Counted from the first letter of the stretch, positions 1 through 8,616 are shown. The stretch is 12,373 nt of DNA from Cephalothrix spiralis (GCA_032353305.1 JAUCNG010278851.1:1-12373), one strand, 5' to 3'. Numbers and translations are program-made. Notes: generated by a model not told the origin, from the letters alone.

Positions 1-2436
1 CAACCGGATGAGACCAAATTCGATATCGAATCCCACTCAGTAGAGTGCAATTCGAGATTATCATGCTCTGACGAAATAAAATGAACTAATGCAGTGTAAT
101 AATATAATTTATCTGCCGTTTGTGCAGTTCTAAGCGCGAAACCCTCCTGGCCTTCTCCATCATTTGAGATGCGCATCCCAAGAAACATGATACTTTCAAA
201 ATCAAATTTCATATGATATCCCGAGTTTAAAGGTAAATTCGTATATTTGTTTTGATTTTGTGGGTTTCGATAGAACTTATTTGCTTTGATTATTTAAATA
301 TTTTAAAACAGGCTGCTTTATTTATATTTTAATTCTTTAAACTTCTGGTTTGACTCATTTTTACATAGTGAAAACTATCTAGTTTAACTTTAAAGATCAT
401 TTTAACTTCTGGTTTGATTTTTGCTTAAAGTTATACAGACACGGAACTAGTGCGTATAGAGGACGCGCAATCGCTTTCAGAATTCAGCATAATCAGAGTA
501 CATTGTATTAGGCACGAGTGTAATGTCCGAATATCGTTATTTGAGTGGATTTTTGCTACGCGCCGCAACAAGAAAGTAAATAAATCTAAGTAAATAGAGT
601 CCCCTATTGCCGTGACAGATTGCCTTTTAACTTTTGACAATTTGTCTCGACTTTGATTATCCATGCATCCCTCGGACTATCCTTAAAGTAATTTAAGGGT
701 ATACATTTTAGGATTATATTCCCAAAATGACGTTCGGTCATAAAGAAGAGCAAATACGTTTTTTATATATTTCATAATGAAAATTAATGAAGTTTTAGAT
801 ACTTAAAAAAGCCTTAACCGACTTATACATAAAGTACAAGATGAAGTCTTGCCGAAAATTAACGAACACTTCGTATTACTCCCCACATTTGTCTTAATCT
901 ACAAATCTTACAAAAAAGTGCAAAGATATTAATTATAGTCACTCTTGTGTAAAAAAACCGAACGCCGAAATCGATTGTACAATAAGATGATGTGTATGAC
1001 CATTTACTTGGTAGACCATTTAAGGAGTCTAACGGCCTCTCTCTCCTTAAAGAATAGAGATTGCAAACAGGGTAGTCACAGTTTTCAAAGCAAAGCCATC
1101 TCAAGGAGTATATTCTGAACAGATCGCAGCTAAGTGTATATCGCTGATTGTAAGAAATGTATTTAGACACATATTTCGACCACTGTCGCTACAGAAGGAC
1201 CCTTCTTGAAAAACTGCACTGTGTCACCAGTGGTAATGGGGGTTTTTCAATTACATAAAAGTCAGATAGAGAATATCATAATTGTGAGGATGATGAAAAT
1301 ATGTGCAAGTCTTAATGACATTCTGTAAGAGATCAATATTTCAAGATCAGTATGTAAAACAAATTGAAATTTTACAGACAGGCTACACTTATAAGATCAC
1401 TGAACTGTCCATTATCTACGCCTAATAGAGCTCGTGACTGCAGTGAATAATGGGGAATAATAGGCTTAAAGACCCCACCACCCATAGTTGCTACGGGGAC
1501 GCATGCGCACTTAACTTGGCTATACTAAATGTATACCGATAATATCTTGATCAACGCTGTTAAAACATCGACATAAACCTCTACTAAACAAACATCGCTG
1601 ACCTATTCAAACTGTTGAATTGTTAACATATATATTGAACCTTTTTAATTATCAAAAATCAATGTATTTAAATAGGGATATTTCGAAGCATTTTTGTTCG
1701 TTCCGATCATTTGAATCTCCCGGCAATGAATGCCAGCGCCATGTGGGGTCTTTAACGATCCTAAACATCATAGTTGCATTGAATTTTCAAAAACGCGGCA
1801 CCTCCTACAAAATCAGGAGGCCGTTAAAGTCAGCAAAAGTAATTAGAAACGAAAACACGGACCTATAGTCGAAATATTTGTTGAAAATAATATTAGTCAT
1901 TAACAAAATAGATAAAACTAATTTTTACTACATTATTTTTGAGAGATAACTTAAACTTCTAATTTTTCCAAAATGTATACACATAGAAATAAGGTCGACT
2001 TAATATTATTCGACCTTTGAGGTTTTGCAATAAACATGATTGCATTGGTGTAAAAATGTTTGGTAACAAGGTCCAAAGATTTCTCCCATTCGAATTCTCC
2101 TAATTGATACAATAAATTAACCACAACCCATTAGCTGAAAGCTAGACGTAATCAATGATTCTCCACCTTCCTTTGATAGCAATTCCTATCGAAAAAATGT
2201 ATGTCGGTTAATAGACTATTCAGAAACAAGATTTAGAGGACCTCAAAGACAGTTGTTCGGAAAACGTTACTTTAAAAAAATGCTAAGGAATTTCATAGAA
2301 AACTTTCTAGGAAATCTATGTAAGTTGTACAGTAGGCTAGTATTTGTACGTTTCTACAATTAAATAATAGCAATTCCGTCGTCATTTTGTCTAAATCTGC
2401 GGAAAATAAACAGAAAAACTCCACTTAAAGTTAAAA

Positions 2437-2504
2437 TCCCGGACTAGCCTCGAACTCCAGCACCCGCGCATAACAGCCAAAAGCTCTTACGTCTGCCTAC
2501 TAAA
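2437..2504 (-). repeat. tRNA-like SINE relic
   Basis: On the minus strand the segment reads TTTAGTAGGC, then GTAAGAGC, TTTTGGCTGTTATGCGC and CTGGAGTTCGAGGCTAG. GTTCGAGGC (plus 2447-2455) fits the B-box core GTTCGANNC, and CTGG/CTAG can form the start of a T stem. TAGTAGGC lies about where an A box should be, some 45 bp upstream. The acceptor and D stems do not pair, so this is a decayed tRNA-derived repeat rather than a working tRNA. Confidence 0.45.
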
Positions 2505-3088
2505 CTTTTGCTTATTTTTGACCAAAAACAATGGCCATGGCTTTTCTGTTAGAATAATACTGAGTTCTCAAATCTTTGAAATGCTGGGGAAATGTTCTAT
2601 AAAGCATATAACTCATTAATGACGTAAGCGACAGAAAATAATAGAATAAAAAAACTACGCGGAAAGGAGTAATTCTAAGAAATATATCAAGAGCAGACAA
2701 AAATATCAAAATTCCTGTTAAAGAAAAATATTAAGGTGCGAACAATTTTCCACAAGCCGACAGATATTCTAAGTTTTTGTTTTTTATGTTCATATTTTCA
2801 TGTTCTGTGTACTAACAGGTAATAAGGCAATGGGGATACATCCCTATTTTCCCCTAATTATCATAGAATTGTAGTGGTTTATGACTCATAGAAAATAGTC
2901 CCTCATCTGATCCGATTATATCCCTAGAAGTCGTCCATGAAATCCAACAACATCTATAACATAGATTCCTATGGTAAGTAGCTATCTGTCCACCAAATTT
3001 GAAAATGTTTCGGTTAAGTATAGAAGGATAACTTAAAAACTCAGCCTTATCACGCACTTCGCGTCGTAATTTTATGGGGATTCTGGTG

Positions 3089-3096
3089 TGACGTCA
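3089..3096. promoter_or_regulatory. CRE-like octamer TGACGTCA
   Basis: This is the full palindromic CREB/ATF site TGACGTCA. Further copies lie at 3315-3322, 3469-3476 and 4613-4620. All are intronic and at least two belong to a repeat, so function is uncertain. Confidence 0.35.
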
Positions 3097-3314
3097 GAAA
3101 AGGCAACTTTGCGCAAAATTTCTGCGGTAGAGCTACATTTATATTCAGAATCTGAGATCTGTATTATGATATATAACATTTAATTGAAAGTAGATTATTA
3201 AGGATTGATTTTTTTGACCAAATGTGGCGTTTCCTATACCTGAGTATTAGGGGTGTATACCCCAATGCATGGGGCAAAAAAGACACCTTCAATTCTGGCC
3301 ATTTGACCTATTTA

Positions 3315-3494
3315 TGACGTCATATTCAAAATGTTGGCAATATTTTGCTATTTCGGTATTATTTGGTTCGGAATAATCCATTTTCATGAATTTGGTACCT
3401 ACTTCCACTATTCGGTGGTCGGGGATTCCGAATATCATGGCACTAGATTGTTAATTAAAATACCAGGATGACGTCATATTCAAAATCCTGGTAT
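3315..3494. repeat. Two diverged TGACGTCA-bearing repeat units
   Basis: TGACGTCATATTCAAAAT occurs at 3315-3332 and again at 3469-3486, 154 bp apart, followed in each by a similar TGG...ATTTTTG stretch. The second copy sits in a hairpin with a 10-bp stem (ATACCAGGAT 3460-3469, ATCCTGGTAT 3485-3494). This suggests an old dispersed or tandem repeat. Confidence 0.65.
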
Positions 3495-3780
3495 ATTTTT
3501 GTTTGATATTTCACTGATAGACCGAGATATAAAAGTATCAAATTTTGCACCGAGGTCTGCTAGCTGTGTTGTACCTCTAAGAAATTGATATATGGCATAG
3601 AAAAGTATCTGACCAGTGTCTATGTTTATAGCCTTTAACCAAATTACTTTCCCAGTACGATAAAACGGTCCCAAGCCACGGTAAAGCCAAAATCACCATA
3701 ATTTTATGCTTTCTACGACCTACGTGTATCTTTCAGGCTTTAAATCGAAATAAAAAAATCTTTGATGAGACAGACTCGCC

Positions 3781-3851
3781 TTCACCTTAATAAACTGCAT
3801 TTTAGTTATATAACGTTTCACCTTAAACTGCATTTTAGTTTAGTTATAACG
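3781..3851. repeat. Imperfect 36-bp tandem repeat
   Basis: TTCACCTTAATAAACTGCAT, continuing to ATATAACG (3781-3815), is repeated at 3817-3851 as TTCACCTTAAACTGCATTTT, continuing to GTTATAACG. Small compensating indels separate the copies. It lies 102 bp from the donor end of the USO1 exon at 3953-4080. Confidence 0.8.
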
Positions 3852-3952
3852 TTGATGATACTTTATCAGAAATGTTAAATCTTTGACTTTATCAAAAAAG
3901 CACAAGAGAGTAATTAATGTAGGTAAACAATTTAACTAAGTGTATGAATTAC

Positions 3953-4080
3953 CTGCTGCCTTATGATTTCCTTGTATTGTACAACAATATTATCATGTTG
4001 TGCGAAATTCGTGGCTACCGCTTCATCACCATTGACCCCATTCTCTTCTGATACGGGATGGATGTATTTTATAACATCAT
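3953..4080 (-). CDS. USO1: USO1/p115 vesicle tether, internal exon: head-to-coiled-coil junction
   Basis: This is a 128-nt internal exon, too short for a standard ORF cut-off. The acceptor is TTTCTTTTTATAATTAG above 4080, and the donor is CAG|GTAATT at 3952. It begins with two bases (AT) that complete the codon left open by the exon at 7333-7514 (A + AT = Asn), followed by 42 codons ending in phase 0. The translation has a variable, partly acidic linker (HPVSEENGVNGDEAVATN) and then QHDNIVVQYKEIIRQQ. That closely matches QHDNIVTHYKNMIREQ of human p115, where the parallel coiled-coil tail starts. The junction reads KKLE-N-DVIKY, equivalent to KELE-G-VITKA in human. The next exon, which should carry the first long coiled-coil stretch, is not found between 1 and 3952. 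The linker differs from vertebrates in sequence and acidity, as expected for an unstructured hinge. Confidence 0.93.
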
Positions 4081-4308
4081 CTAATTATAAAAAGAAATAC
4101 TTAAGTTAATAAGTTATACATAGAATGGTTTATGATATTAAGTGGGATAAATATAAATGGGGTGGCCTAAACACAATTCAATGATATTGATACTTCGTAC
4201 GAAATGAGGCTAAAAATGAAACATTAGCAAATAATATCAGAACACCATTCTTCTAAAATACATATCAATCGTATTTGAATTAACAGGCAAAAATGCTAAG
4301 GCCAATTT

Positions 4309-4394
4309 CATATCGTCGGCTGAGTATGATTTTGTCGTATCTGTTATAGATTTCCTATGTGGATACGACAAAATAATTCTCAGACGACGATATG
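4309..4394. mobile_element. Small palindromic element, possible Tc1/mariner-type MITE
   Basis: Inverted arms 4309-4341 and 4362-4394 match at 30 of 33 positions around a 20-nt loop. The ends read TATCGTCG and CGACGATA, so a TA target duplication at 4311-4312 and 4391-4392 is possible, leaving a 78-bp element. TA duplication is the rule for Tc1/mariner MITEs, but TA is its own complement and also pairs in the palindrome, so this assignment is uncertain. The inverted repeat itself is plain. Confidence 0.6.
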
Positions 4395-4612
4395 TATTAT
4401 TACAATTAGCTAGCGATGATCATGACATCACTCACGGGGTAAGAATTTGCCACGATATTTTATGTCTGGTAGAAAATTACCATTAGTTTGTACTATGTTT
4501 GTACTCAAGTGATGATTCAGATGTCTAATTGAGATCACAAATCGTCACACTAAGCAGCATAAAGTGGATATTCGTGGCAATGAAGAAGGTCATGGTCAAT
4601 TATTATTCGGCG

Positions 4613-4620
4613 TGACGTCA
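4613..4620. promoter_or_regulatory. CRE-like octamer TGACGTCA
   Basis: This is the fourth perfect CREB/ATF octamer in the window, in the other intron and outside the repeat pair at 3315-3494. Only the motif is seen; no promoter context was recognised. Confidence 0.3.
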
Positions 4621-4861
4621 CACCAAGTATACCGAAAAAGTGCGATTAGATGCGCATTTGACCGATGCCCGGTCTGGGCCTAAAACGCTCGGTCAGGGCT
4701 CAACCTCAGTTAAAGCGGCATTTTAGTTAGAAACTTTCATTATTTATGAGATATCATCATCATATTCTGTAAAAAGCCCCCTCTTTATGCGTATACCAGA
4801 AATATAGCCTAGTTCCTATCACGAATGAGTTAGGATAGGAAATAAAATAAATAGCGCTGCG

Positions 4862-4864
4862 TTA
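4862..4864. repeat. Left target-site duplication (TTA) of the MITE
   Basis: TTA directly abuts the left terminal repeat at 4865 and is repeated at 5208-5210 directly after the right terminal repeat. A three-base TTA/TAA duplication is the PIF/Harbinger signature. Confidence 0.75.
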
Positions 4865-4926
4865 AGCCTACCGCACACTAGTCCGCAGAAACGCAGGAAC
4901 GCAACAGAAATCGCACAGATTCGCAC

Positions 4927-5000
4927 AATCGCAGGAACGCTAGAACGCAACAAAAATCAAACATGTTTGATTTTGGTTGCGTTCTAGCGTTCTAGCGATT
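4927..5000. repeat. Loop-free palindrome inside the MITE
   Basis: Arms at 4927-4963 and 4964-5000 are inverted copies with 34 of 37 positions matching and no spacer. The centre is TCAAACATGTTTGA. The right arm recurs in direct orientation at 5145-5183 near the element's right end, showing that this block has been duplicated and inverted within the element. Confidence 0.85.
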
Positions 5001-5002
5001 TT

Positions 5003-5122
5003 GCCCCCGCACACTAGGAATCGGCGTTCTAGCGTTCTTGCGATTATGGTTGCGTTCTAGCGTTTTTATCGATTATGCCCCCGCACACTAGGAATCGGCG
5101 TTCTAGCGTTTTTGCGATTATG
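5003..5122. repeat. Tandem 74-bp-period repeat inside the MITE
   Basis: The block at 5003-5048 is repeated at 5077-5122 with a single C/T difference. Each copy contains CCGCACACTAG, the core of the terminal repeat, so the units look like captured element ends rather than an unrelated microsatellite. Confidence 0.85.
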
Positions 5123-5207
5123 CGAATTAGTGTTGGTTAGGATAACATGTTTGATTTTGTTGCGTTCTAGCGTTCTTGCGATTCTGCGGACTAGTGTGCG
5201 GTAGGCT

Positions 5208-5210
5208 TTA
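5208..5210. repeat. Right target-site duplication (TTA) of the MITE
   Basis: This is the partner of the TTA at 4862-4864, on the far side of the element and in the same orientation. Confidence 0.75.
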
Positions 5211-5305
5211 CGCTACCGCTCGAATCGCTTATAACTGAATAAGGGACCGCAGGCGATGACACTTTTTCAATCGCTATCTGTCTGATGTCTCCCGGCCATA
5301 TGGGG

Positions 5306-5331
5306 GCCAGCAAAAAACTGGCATTTTTTTG
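5306..5331. repeat. Short GCCAG hairpin followed by seven T
   Basis: GCCAG at 5306-5310 pairs with CTGGC at 5318-5322 over an A-rich loop, followed by a T run at 5325-5331. In bacteria this shape would be an intrinsic terminator. In this animal intron it is probably incidental or the tail of an old repeat. Confidence 0.4.
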
Positions 5332-5376
5332 ATAGAATAGGGGATCTAGTTATTTGCACCCGATATTTATAGTAAG

Positions 5377-5422
5377 GGAATATATGTGTTAAACCAGAGA
5401 GATCGGTTTAACACATATTTCC
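5377..5422. repeat. Strong hairpin with 18-bp stem and 9-nt loop
   Basis: GGAATATATGTGTTAAACC at 5377-5395 pairs with the reverse complement at 5405-5422, leaving one bulged base and the loop AGAGAGATC. Length and shape are in the range of a short pre-miRNA-like stem, but pairing outside the stem is poor, so no RNA gene is claimed. Confidence 0.7.
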
Positions 5423-7332
5423 GGTAAAAATAAAAACTACCTAGAATAGCTTTTTAAGCTTTACATGTATTGTCAAAAATAACTGCGCTATGAGGGCTGT
5501 GGATCAGGGCGATCCCAAAGTTAGTTCTAGTGCTGTTCAGTGATATCATCTAACCCTGAGTTCAGTAGGGTAAAAGAGTAGAGAATGAATGGCTAACCGG
5601 ACAACGAAGTTAATAGTGAGACCATAAATCAGTTTAAGACAAAAGAATTACCTAGAGAAGGGAGAATCTAGAAATGGTATGTAAGGTGGTAAAATTGGAC
5701 TCTTGGGTCTCTCTAACCGTACCTGATTAAAATAAATTAAAGATGAAATGAAATTTATTATTATTTTCATTCCTATCTAGGGTATACAAAGCGGGAATGG
5801 GTAAACGCAGATTACATAGAAATAACAGCAATTACATTATATCGGGTGGGCCGCCATATTTTGCCCGCTGTTTACACGGCTGTGATGCCAAAAATATGAG
5901 TGATATTTTGCATATAGAAGGCGAATGATGTTTTCAATATTGTGCTGAGTTTCATTTTGATACCAATTATTGTTTTATTTCAAATTGCGAAACTTTGGTA
6001 AAAAAAGAATATGAAGGAATTACGTTAAAAACGTTCGTGCAAATCTTTCGTCCATTATTTAATACCGTAGTTTGGAAAATAGAAAAGCTTTCGGCTTAAA
6101 TCTAAGTACATGTATATGATGTTAAAATTGATGCCTTTTCTTAGTGGTGTAATCTGTAGCATCGTTTGTCAACAGAAAGTAGTTTAATCGTCAGTGCAAT
6201 TCGTGTATCGAAATATATCATTTGAGGTAAGTATTTTTGGATGCCGTGGTGTCCTCGTAAGTTTTATGACGCCATAAATTTCCAACAAAGTAATAAAATA
6301 ATGGTCAAAGTACCAAAATGATGCACAATTATGTTAATTTTTGCATAGATATTTCTTTCAGAACGATCACTAAATCATGTCGACAACATTTATTTCCGGG
6401 GAATCATATTTTGATCTCCTTACCCAATTAGGGTACTTACTACTCATCTACGTCATATGATTCTCCTAAAATGGAGTAGTATATGCGCTAGAGATCATCA
6501 CAGCATTAATAAAAGCAAATATGCAGCATCGTGTAAGTGAATATGTCATGAAAAAGGATCCTGACTTCGATTTGCTTTCAACGACCCAGATAAACCATCG
6601 TGGAAAATGTCCGAAATATTTAGAGAGAGAAGCAGATTAACTGATACAAAAATAGAGGTTCTCTAAAATAGCTCAAAAATAATATACAATCATTGTCCGA
6701 CTATATAGGACAATAAAAAGATGAAACTCCACAATAATTGAAACCGAGAAAAAAACTTAGAAATAAATTTCTAATTTCTAAATTCCTTTTTGGTGGATTT
6801 TTAACTCATATAGCTAGGACAATGACTAGTCAGGGTGGCCTCTTACTATTATAATATTTTTTCGTGACAATATATTTGTCAAAATTCAAATATTCTTTGA
6901 CTTTTTAAGCAATAGTTTTTTCCTGACTTTTTTAGGTCATGCAGTGGAGTCCGGTAGGCGGCGTCTTGTTTGTTTACTAAATGTTAATGGATCCAAGTGG
7001 ATCTACCCTTATTTCGTCGAACCCAAAGTTGAAACCCATTTCGTCAATATGTACATTATTCGTGAAAATGCTACGATGCCGTGATTCGTGAACTTTTACT
7101 TTTATGGACCACAATTACCTCAGTAACGGTTGGATTTAGGCTAGATATAAATGTACTACCAACAGTTAGAATATTGACTCTTAATCTACTAGAATCTATT
7201 GTTAGTTTTCGAATTCGCGCATGAGCATACTGAAAACCGTTATTTCTATTCTGATTATTACTTTTTCGTCACCAAAAAAAACATTTGTTCGAAGCTTTAT
7301 GTCAGCGCTCATCTTAAACGTTTTTTACTTAC

Positions 7333-7514
7333 TTTCTAATTTTTTAAATAATCTTGTAAATTCAAAATCAAATATCACATCACTTGGTTGCTTGTAATGG
7401 CAATGTGGACGTTTGGCAGCTTTTGTGTATTCTTCCACTTTGGACACTTGACCCAATTTATCAGTAAACATTTCTAAACCAACTCTATTTGCAACTAGCT
7501 GTCGTAAATGTTGT
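7333..7514 (-). CDS. USO1: USO1/p115 vesicle tether, internal exon: end of the globular head domain
   Basis: This is a 182-nt internal exon. The acceptor is a long pyrimidine tract ending in TTTTTCAG just above 7514, and the donor GTAAGT lies just below 7333. It starts with one base that completes a codon, has 60 full codons, and ends one base into the next (phase 1). The translation contains LRQLVANRVG, FTDKLGQVSK and VIFDFEFTRLFKKLE. These line up with human p115 pieces LKQLIEKRIG, FIEKLGFISK and MIFDHEFTKLVKELE, which I recall as near residues 590-655 of 962, at the end of the armadillo-type head. p115 is a cytosolic Rab1 effector that tethers COPII-derived and Golgi vesicles and works with GM130, giantin and SNAREs. 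An open frame continues upstream to about 7573, but that part is intron read-through. The next exon in transcript order is 3953-4080, and its phase fits. Gene identity rests on remembered family sequence; the exon call itself is well supported. Confidence 0.93.
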
Positions 7515-7917
7515 CTGAAAAACAAAAGAAAAAAATAAATCATGGTATTAAATTTCATTATTGCCTTTTCCACGATTTACCAAGAAAAAATAACTATGTC
7601 AAGGAAATATCTCAATCGATTTGCCACCTTTAAACATTTTTTGTCCAAACGCCATAATGGCTCATTTTGCTTCAAGAGTGACTCGGCTAGCGGGCGAGGT
7701 TAAATACATGGAGTGGGTCGTCTTTCCGCAAGCAGTACGTAATAGTGCATGTTCTTCTTACTCCCGTAAGGTTTTAAGTTTTCAGGAACAAATAAAAAGA
7801 GTCATTAATGCATAACAATAGCGAGACCCGAAAGCGCGATCCCAAGCATTTTAGGGCACAAAATAAAGCAGAAAATTCATTTTTTGGTCCAACTTGGTAA
7901 AAAGTAGAACAAAGTTG

Positions 7918-8065
7918 GACAGTAGTAGGAAGTCCACAATGTAGCCAAAAAGCAAAACTAAATATTTGATTATTTATTTTTATTTTCTAACGTTTGATGC
8001 TCCATGAATAAAATTAAATATTTAGTTTTGCTTTTTGGCTACATTGTGGATTTTCTACTATTATC
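7918..8065. repeat. Long fold-back repeat with 56-bp arms
   Basis: Arms 7918-7973 and 8010-8065 are inverted copies matching at 50 of 56 positions, with a 36-nt AT-rich loop. The uninterrupted core CCACAATGTAGCC through GCAAAACTAAATATTT is identical in both arms. Four of the six differences would be G-U pairs in a plus-strand RNA. A smaller hairpin, GTCCAACTT (7887-7895) with AAGTTGGAC (7912-7920), abuts the left arm. No target duplication could be settled, so this may be a MITE or a locally formed inverted duplication. Confidence 0.85.
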
Positions 8066-8312
8066 ATTTAAGTACGAAATAAATGGGCTATAAACAACCA
8101 TTAATAATAGTAGGACAGATATCCAAAAAGAAGACACCTGAGAGGGCTACAACACAGTTCTCTCTATTTGGTGTAAAACTCATCTTGTCACCAAGGGCAG
8201 TTTTGATTTATCCTAATCTCTACGTACCCTTGGTATTCTTTGACTACATTTTTGTTGCTGATGAGCCAGAATTAATTTCATTCAAAAAAATTTTCCTGCA
8301 TGGGATCCGAAC

Positions 8313-8613
8313 CTGTAGTCCAGGAGAGATAAATCAAAAAAATGCCCGGACCTCAAACAAATTGCAACAGAATTTTCTTGTCGCCCATGAGGTCTGTATG
8401 GTTCCATATAAGCACCAACTAAAAGTCGAGAAGAATCTAGGTGAATCGATTTTTTCCAAAATGGCGGCAATTGATCTGGCCGCAAACCAAGAACACCTTT
8501 TAAAATGGACACTATCTGAATTAACAAGAGTTTCTGTAGTTGGTGCTTATGTATATGGACCTCATAGGTTGCAATTTGTTTTAGGTCAAATCATATATCT
8601 CCTGGACTACTGG
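8313..8613. repeat. Large imperfect inverted repeat inside the SINE-like region
   Basis: The left arm (about 8313-8420) contains GTAGTCCAGGAGA, then ACAAATTGCAAC, CCATGAGGTC and TAAGCACCAACT. The right arm (about 8539-8613) carries the reverse complements of all four blocks in mirrored order. The left arm is longer by about 30 bp because of inserts. The spacer 8421-8538 appears unique and contains a small GCGGC/GCCGC hairpin. Confidence 0.75.
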
Positions 8614-8616
8614 ACC

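Larger units (their letters stand above)
1..3952 (-). other. Partial USO1 intron downstream of the second exon
   Basis: This region follows a phase-0 GTAATT donor at 3952 and runs out of the window without a matching p115 exon. Positions 1-2430 hold nothing I recognise beyond short hairpins at 1021-1049, 1206-1250 and 1991-2017, and a 14-bp direct repeat (AACTTCTGGTTTGA) at 340-353 and 404-417. Positions 2437-2504 look tRNA-derived. Positions 3089-3494 hold repeated TGACGTCA units, and 3781-3851 is a short tandem repeat. The open frames here (for example 431-664, 859-1170 and 2854-3057, minus) lack family resemblance and splice context. Confidence 0.7.
4865..5207. mobile_element. PIF/Harbinger-type MITE with TTA target duplication
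   Basis: A 343-bp non-autonomous element has terminal inverted repeats starting AGCCTACCGCACACTAGTCC. The right end, read on the other strand, begins with the same 26 bases and stays similar beyond. It is flanked by a direct TTA at 4862-4864 and 5208-5210, matching the TWA three-base target duplication of PIF/Harbinger elements. There is no transposase frame. The inside is modular. The 11-mer GCGTTCTAGCG occurs five times forward and once reversed. A 46-bp block at 5003-5048 recurs at 5077-5122 with one mismatch (74-bp period). A loop-free palindrome with 37-bp arms (34 matches) is centred at 4963/4964. Base composition is clearly more GC-rich than the surrounding intron. The superfamily call rests on the target duplication and structure only. 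Confidence 0.85.
4081..7332 (-). other. Complete USO1 intron (phase 1) with MITE and hairpins
   Basis: This is the only complete intron in the window, 3,252 bp, from GTAAGT at 7332 to TTAG at 4081. It interrupts an Asn codon after its first base. It contains the palindromic element at 4309-4394, the Harbinger-type MITE at 4865-5207, the hairpins at 5306-5331 and 5377-5422, and a CRE-like octamer at 4613-4620. The stretch from about 5430 to 7332 is AT-rich and holds no frame with coding character that I can defend. A small 8-bp hairpin lies near 6692-6714 (ATTGTCC / GGACAAT). Confidence 0.88.

Noticed and set aside
859-1170. 103-codon minus-strand open frame
   Set aside because: No family resemblance, no convincing splice sites and no coding bias. 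It is not p115 coiled coil, which should be rich in Leu, Glu, Lys and Gln.
1499-1512. NRF1-like site (ACGCATGCGCAC) as a promoter mark
   Set aside because: One partial motif in an intron with no transcript start, CpG island or coding exon beside it.
2330-2411. Strong minus-strand acceptor-like TTTATTTTCCGCAG at about 2412-2425
   Set aside because: The required phase-0 frame hits a stop at the second codon and no good donor follows, so it is not the next USO1 exon.
4927-5183. CRISPR array
   Set aside because: The repeated GCGTTCTAGCG units occur in both orientations with irregular spacing inside a terminal-inverted-repeat element; no cas genes and a eukaryotic setting.
5306-5331. Intrinsic (rho-independent) terminator
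   Set aside because: Hairpin plus T run fits the shape, but the sequence is an animal intron with no bacterial operon nearby.
7621-7815. 64-codon plus-strand frame in a locally GC-richer stretch
   Set aside because: No recognisable domain, no splice context on either strand; possibly an old repeat, but no partner copy is in the window.
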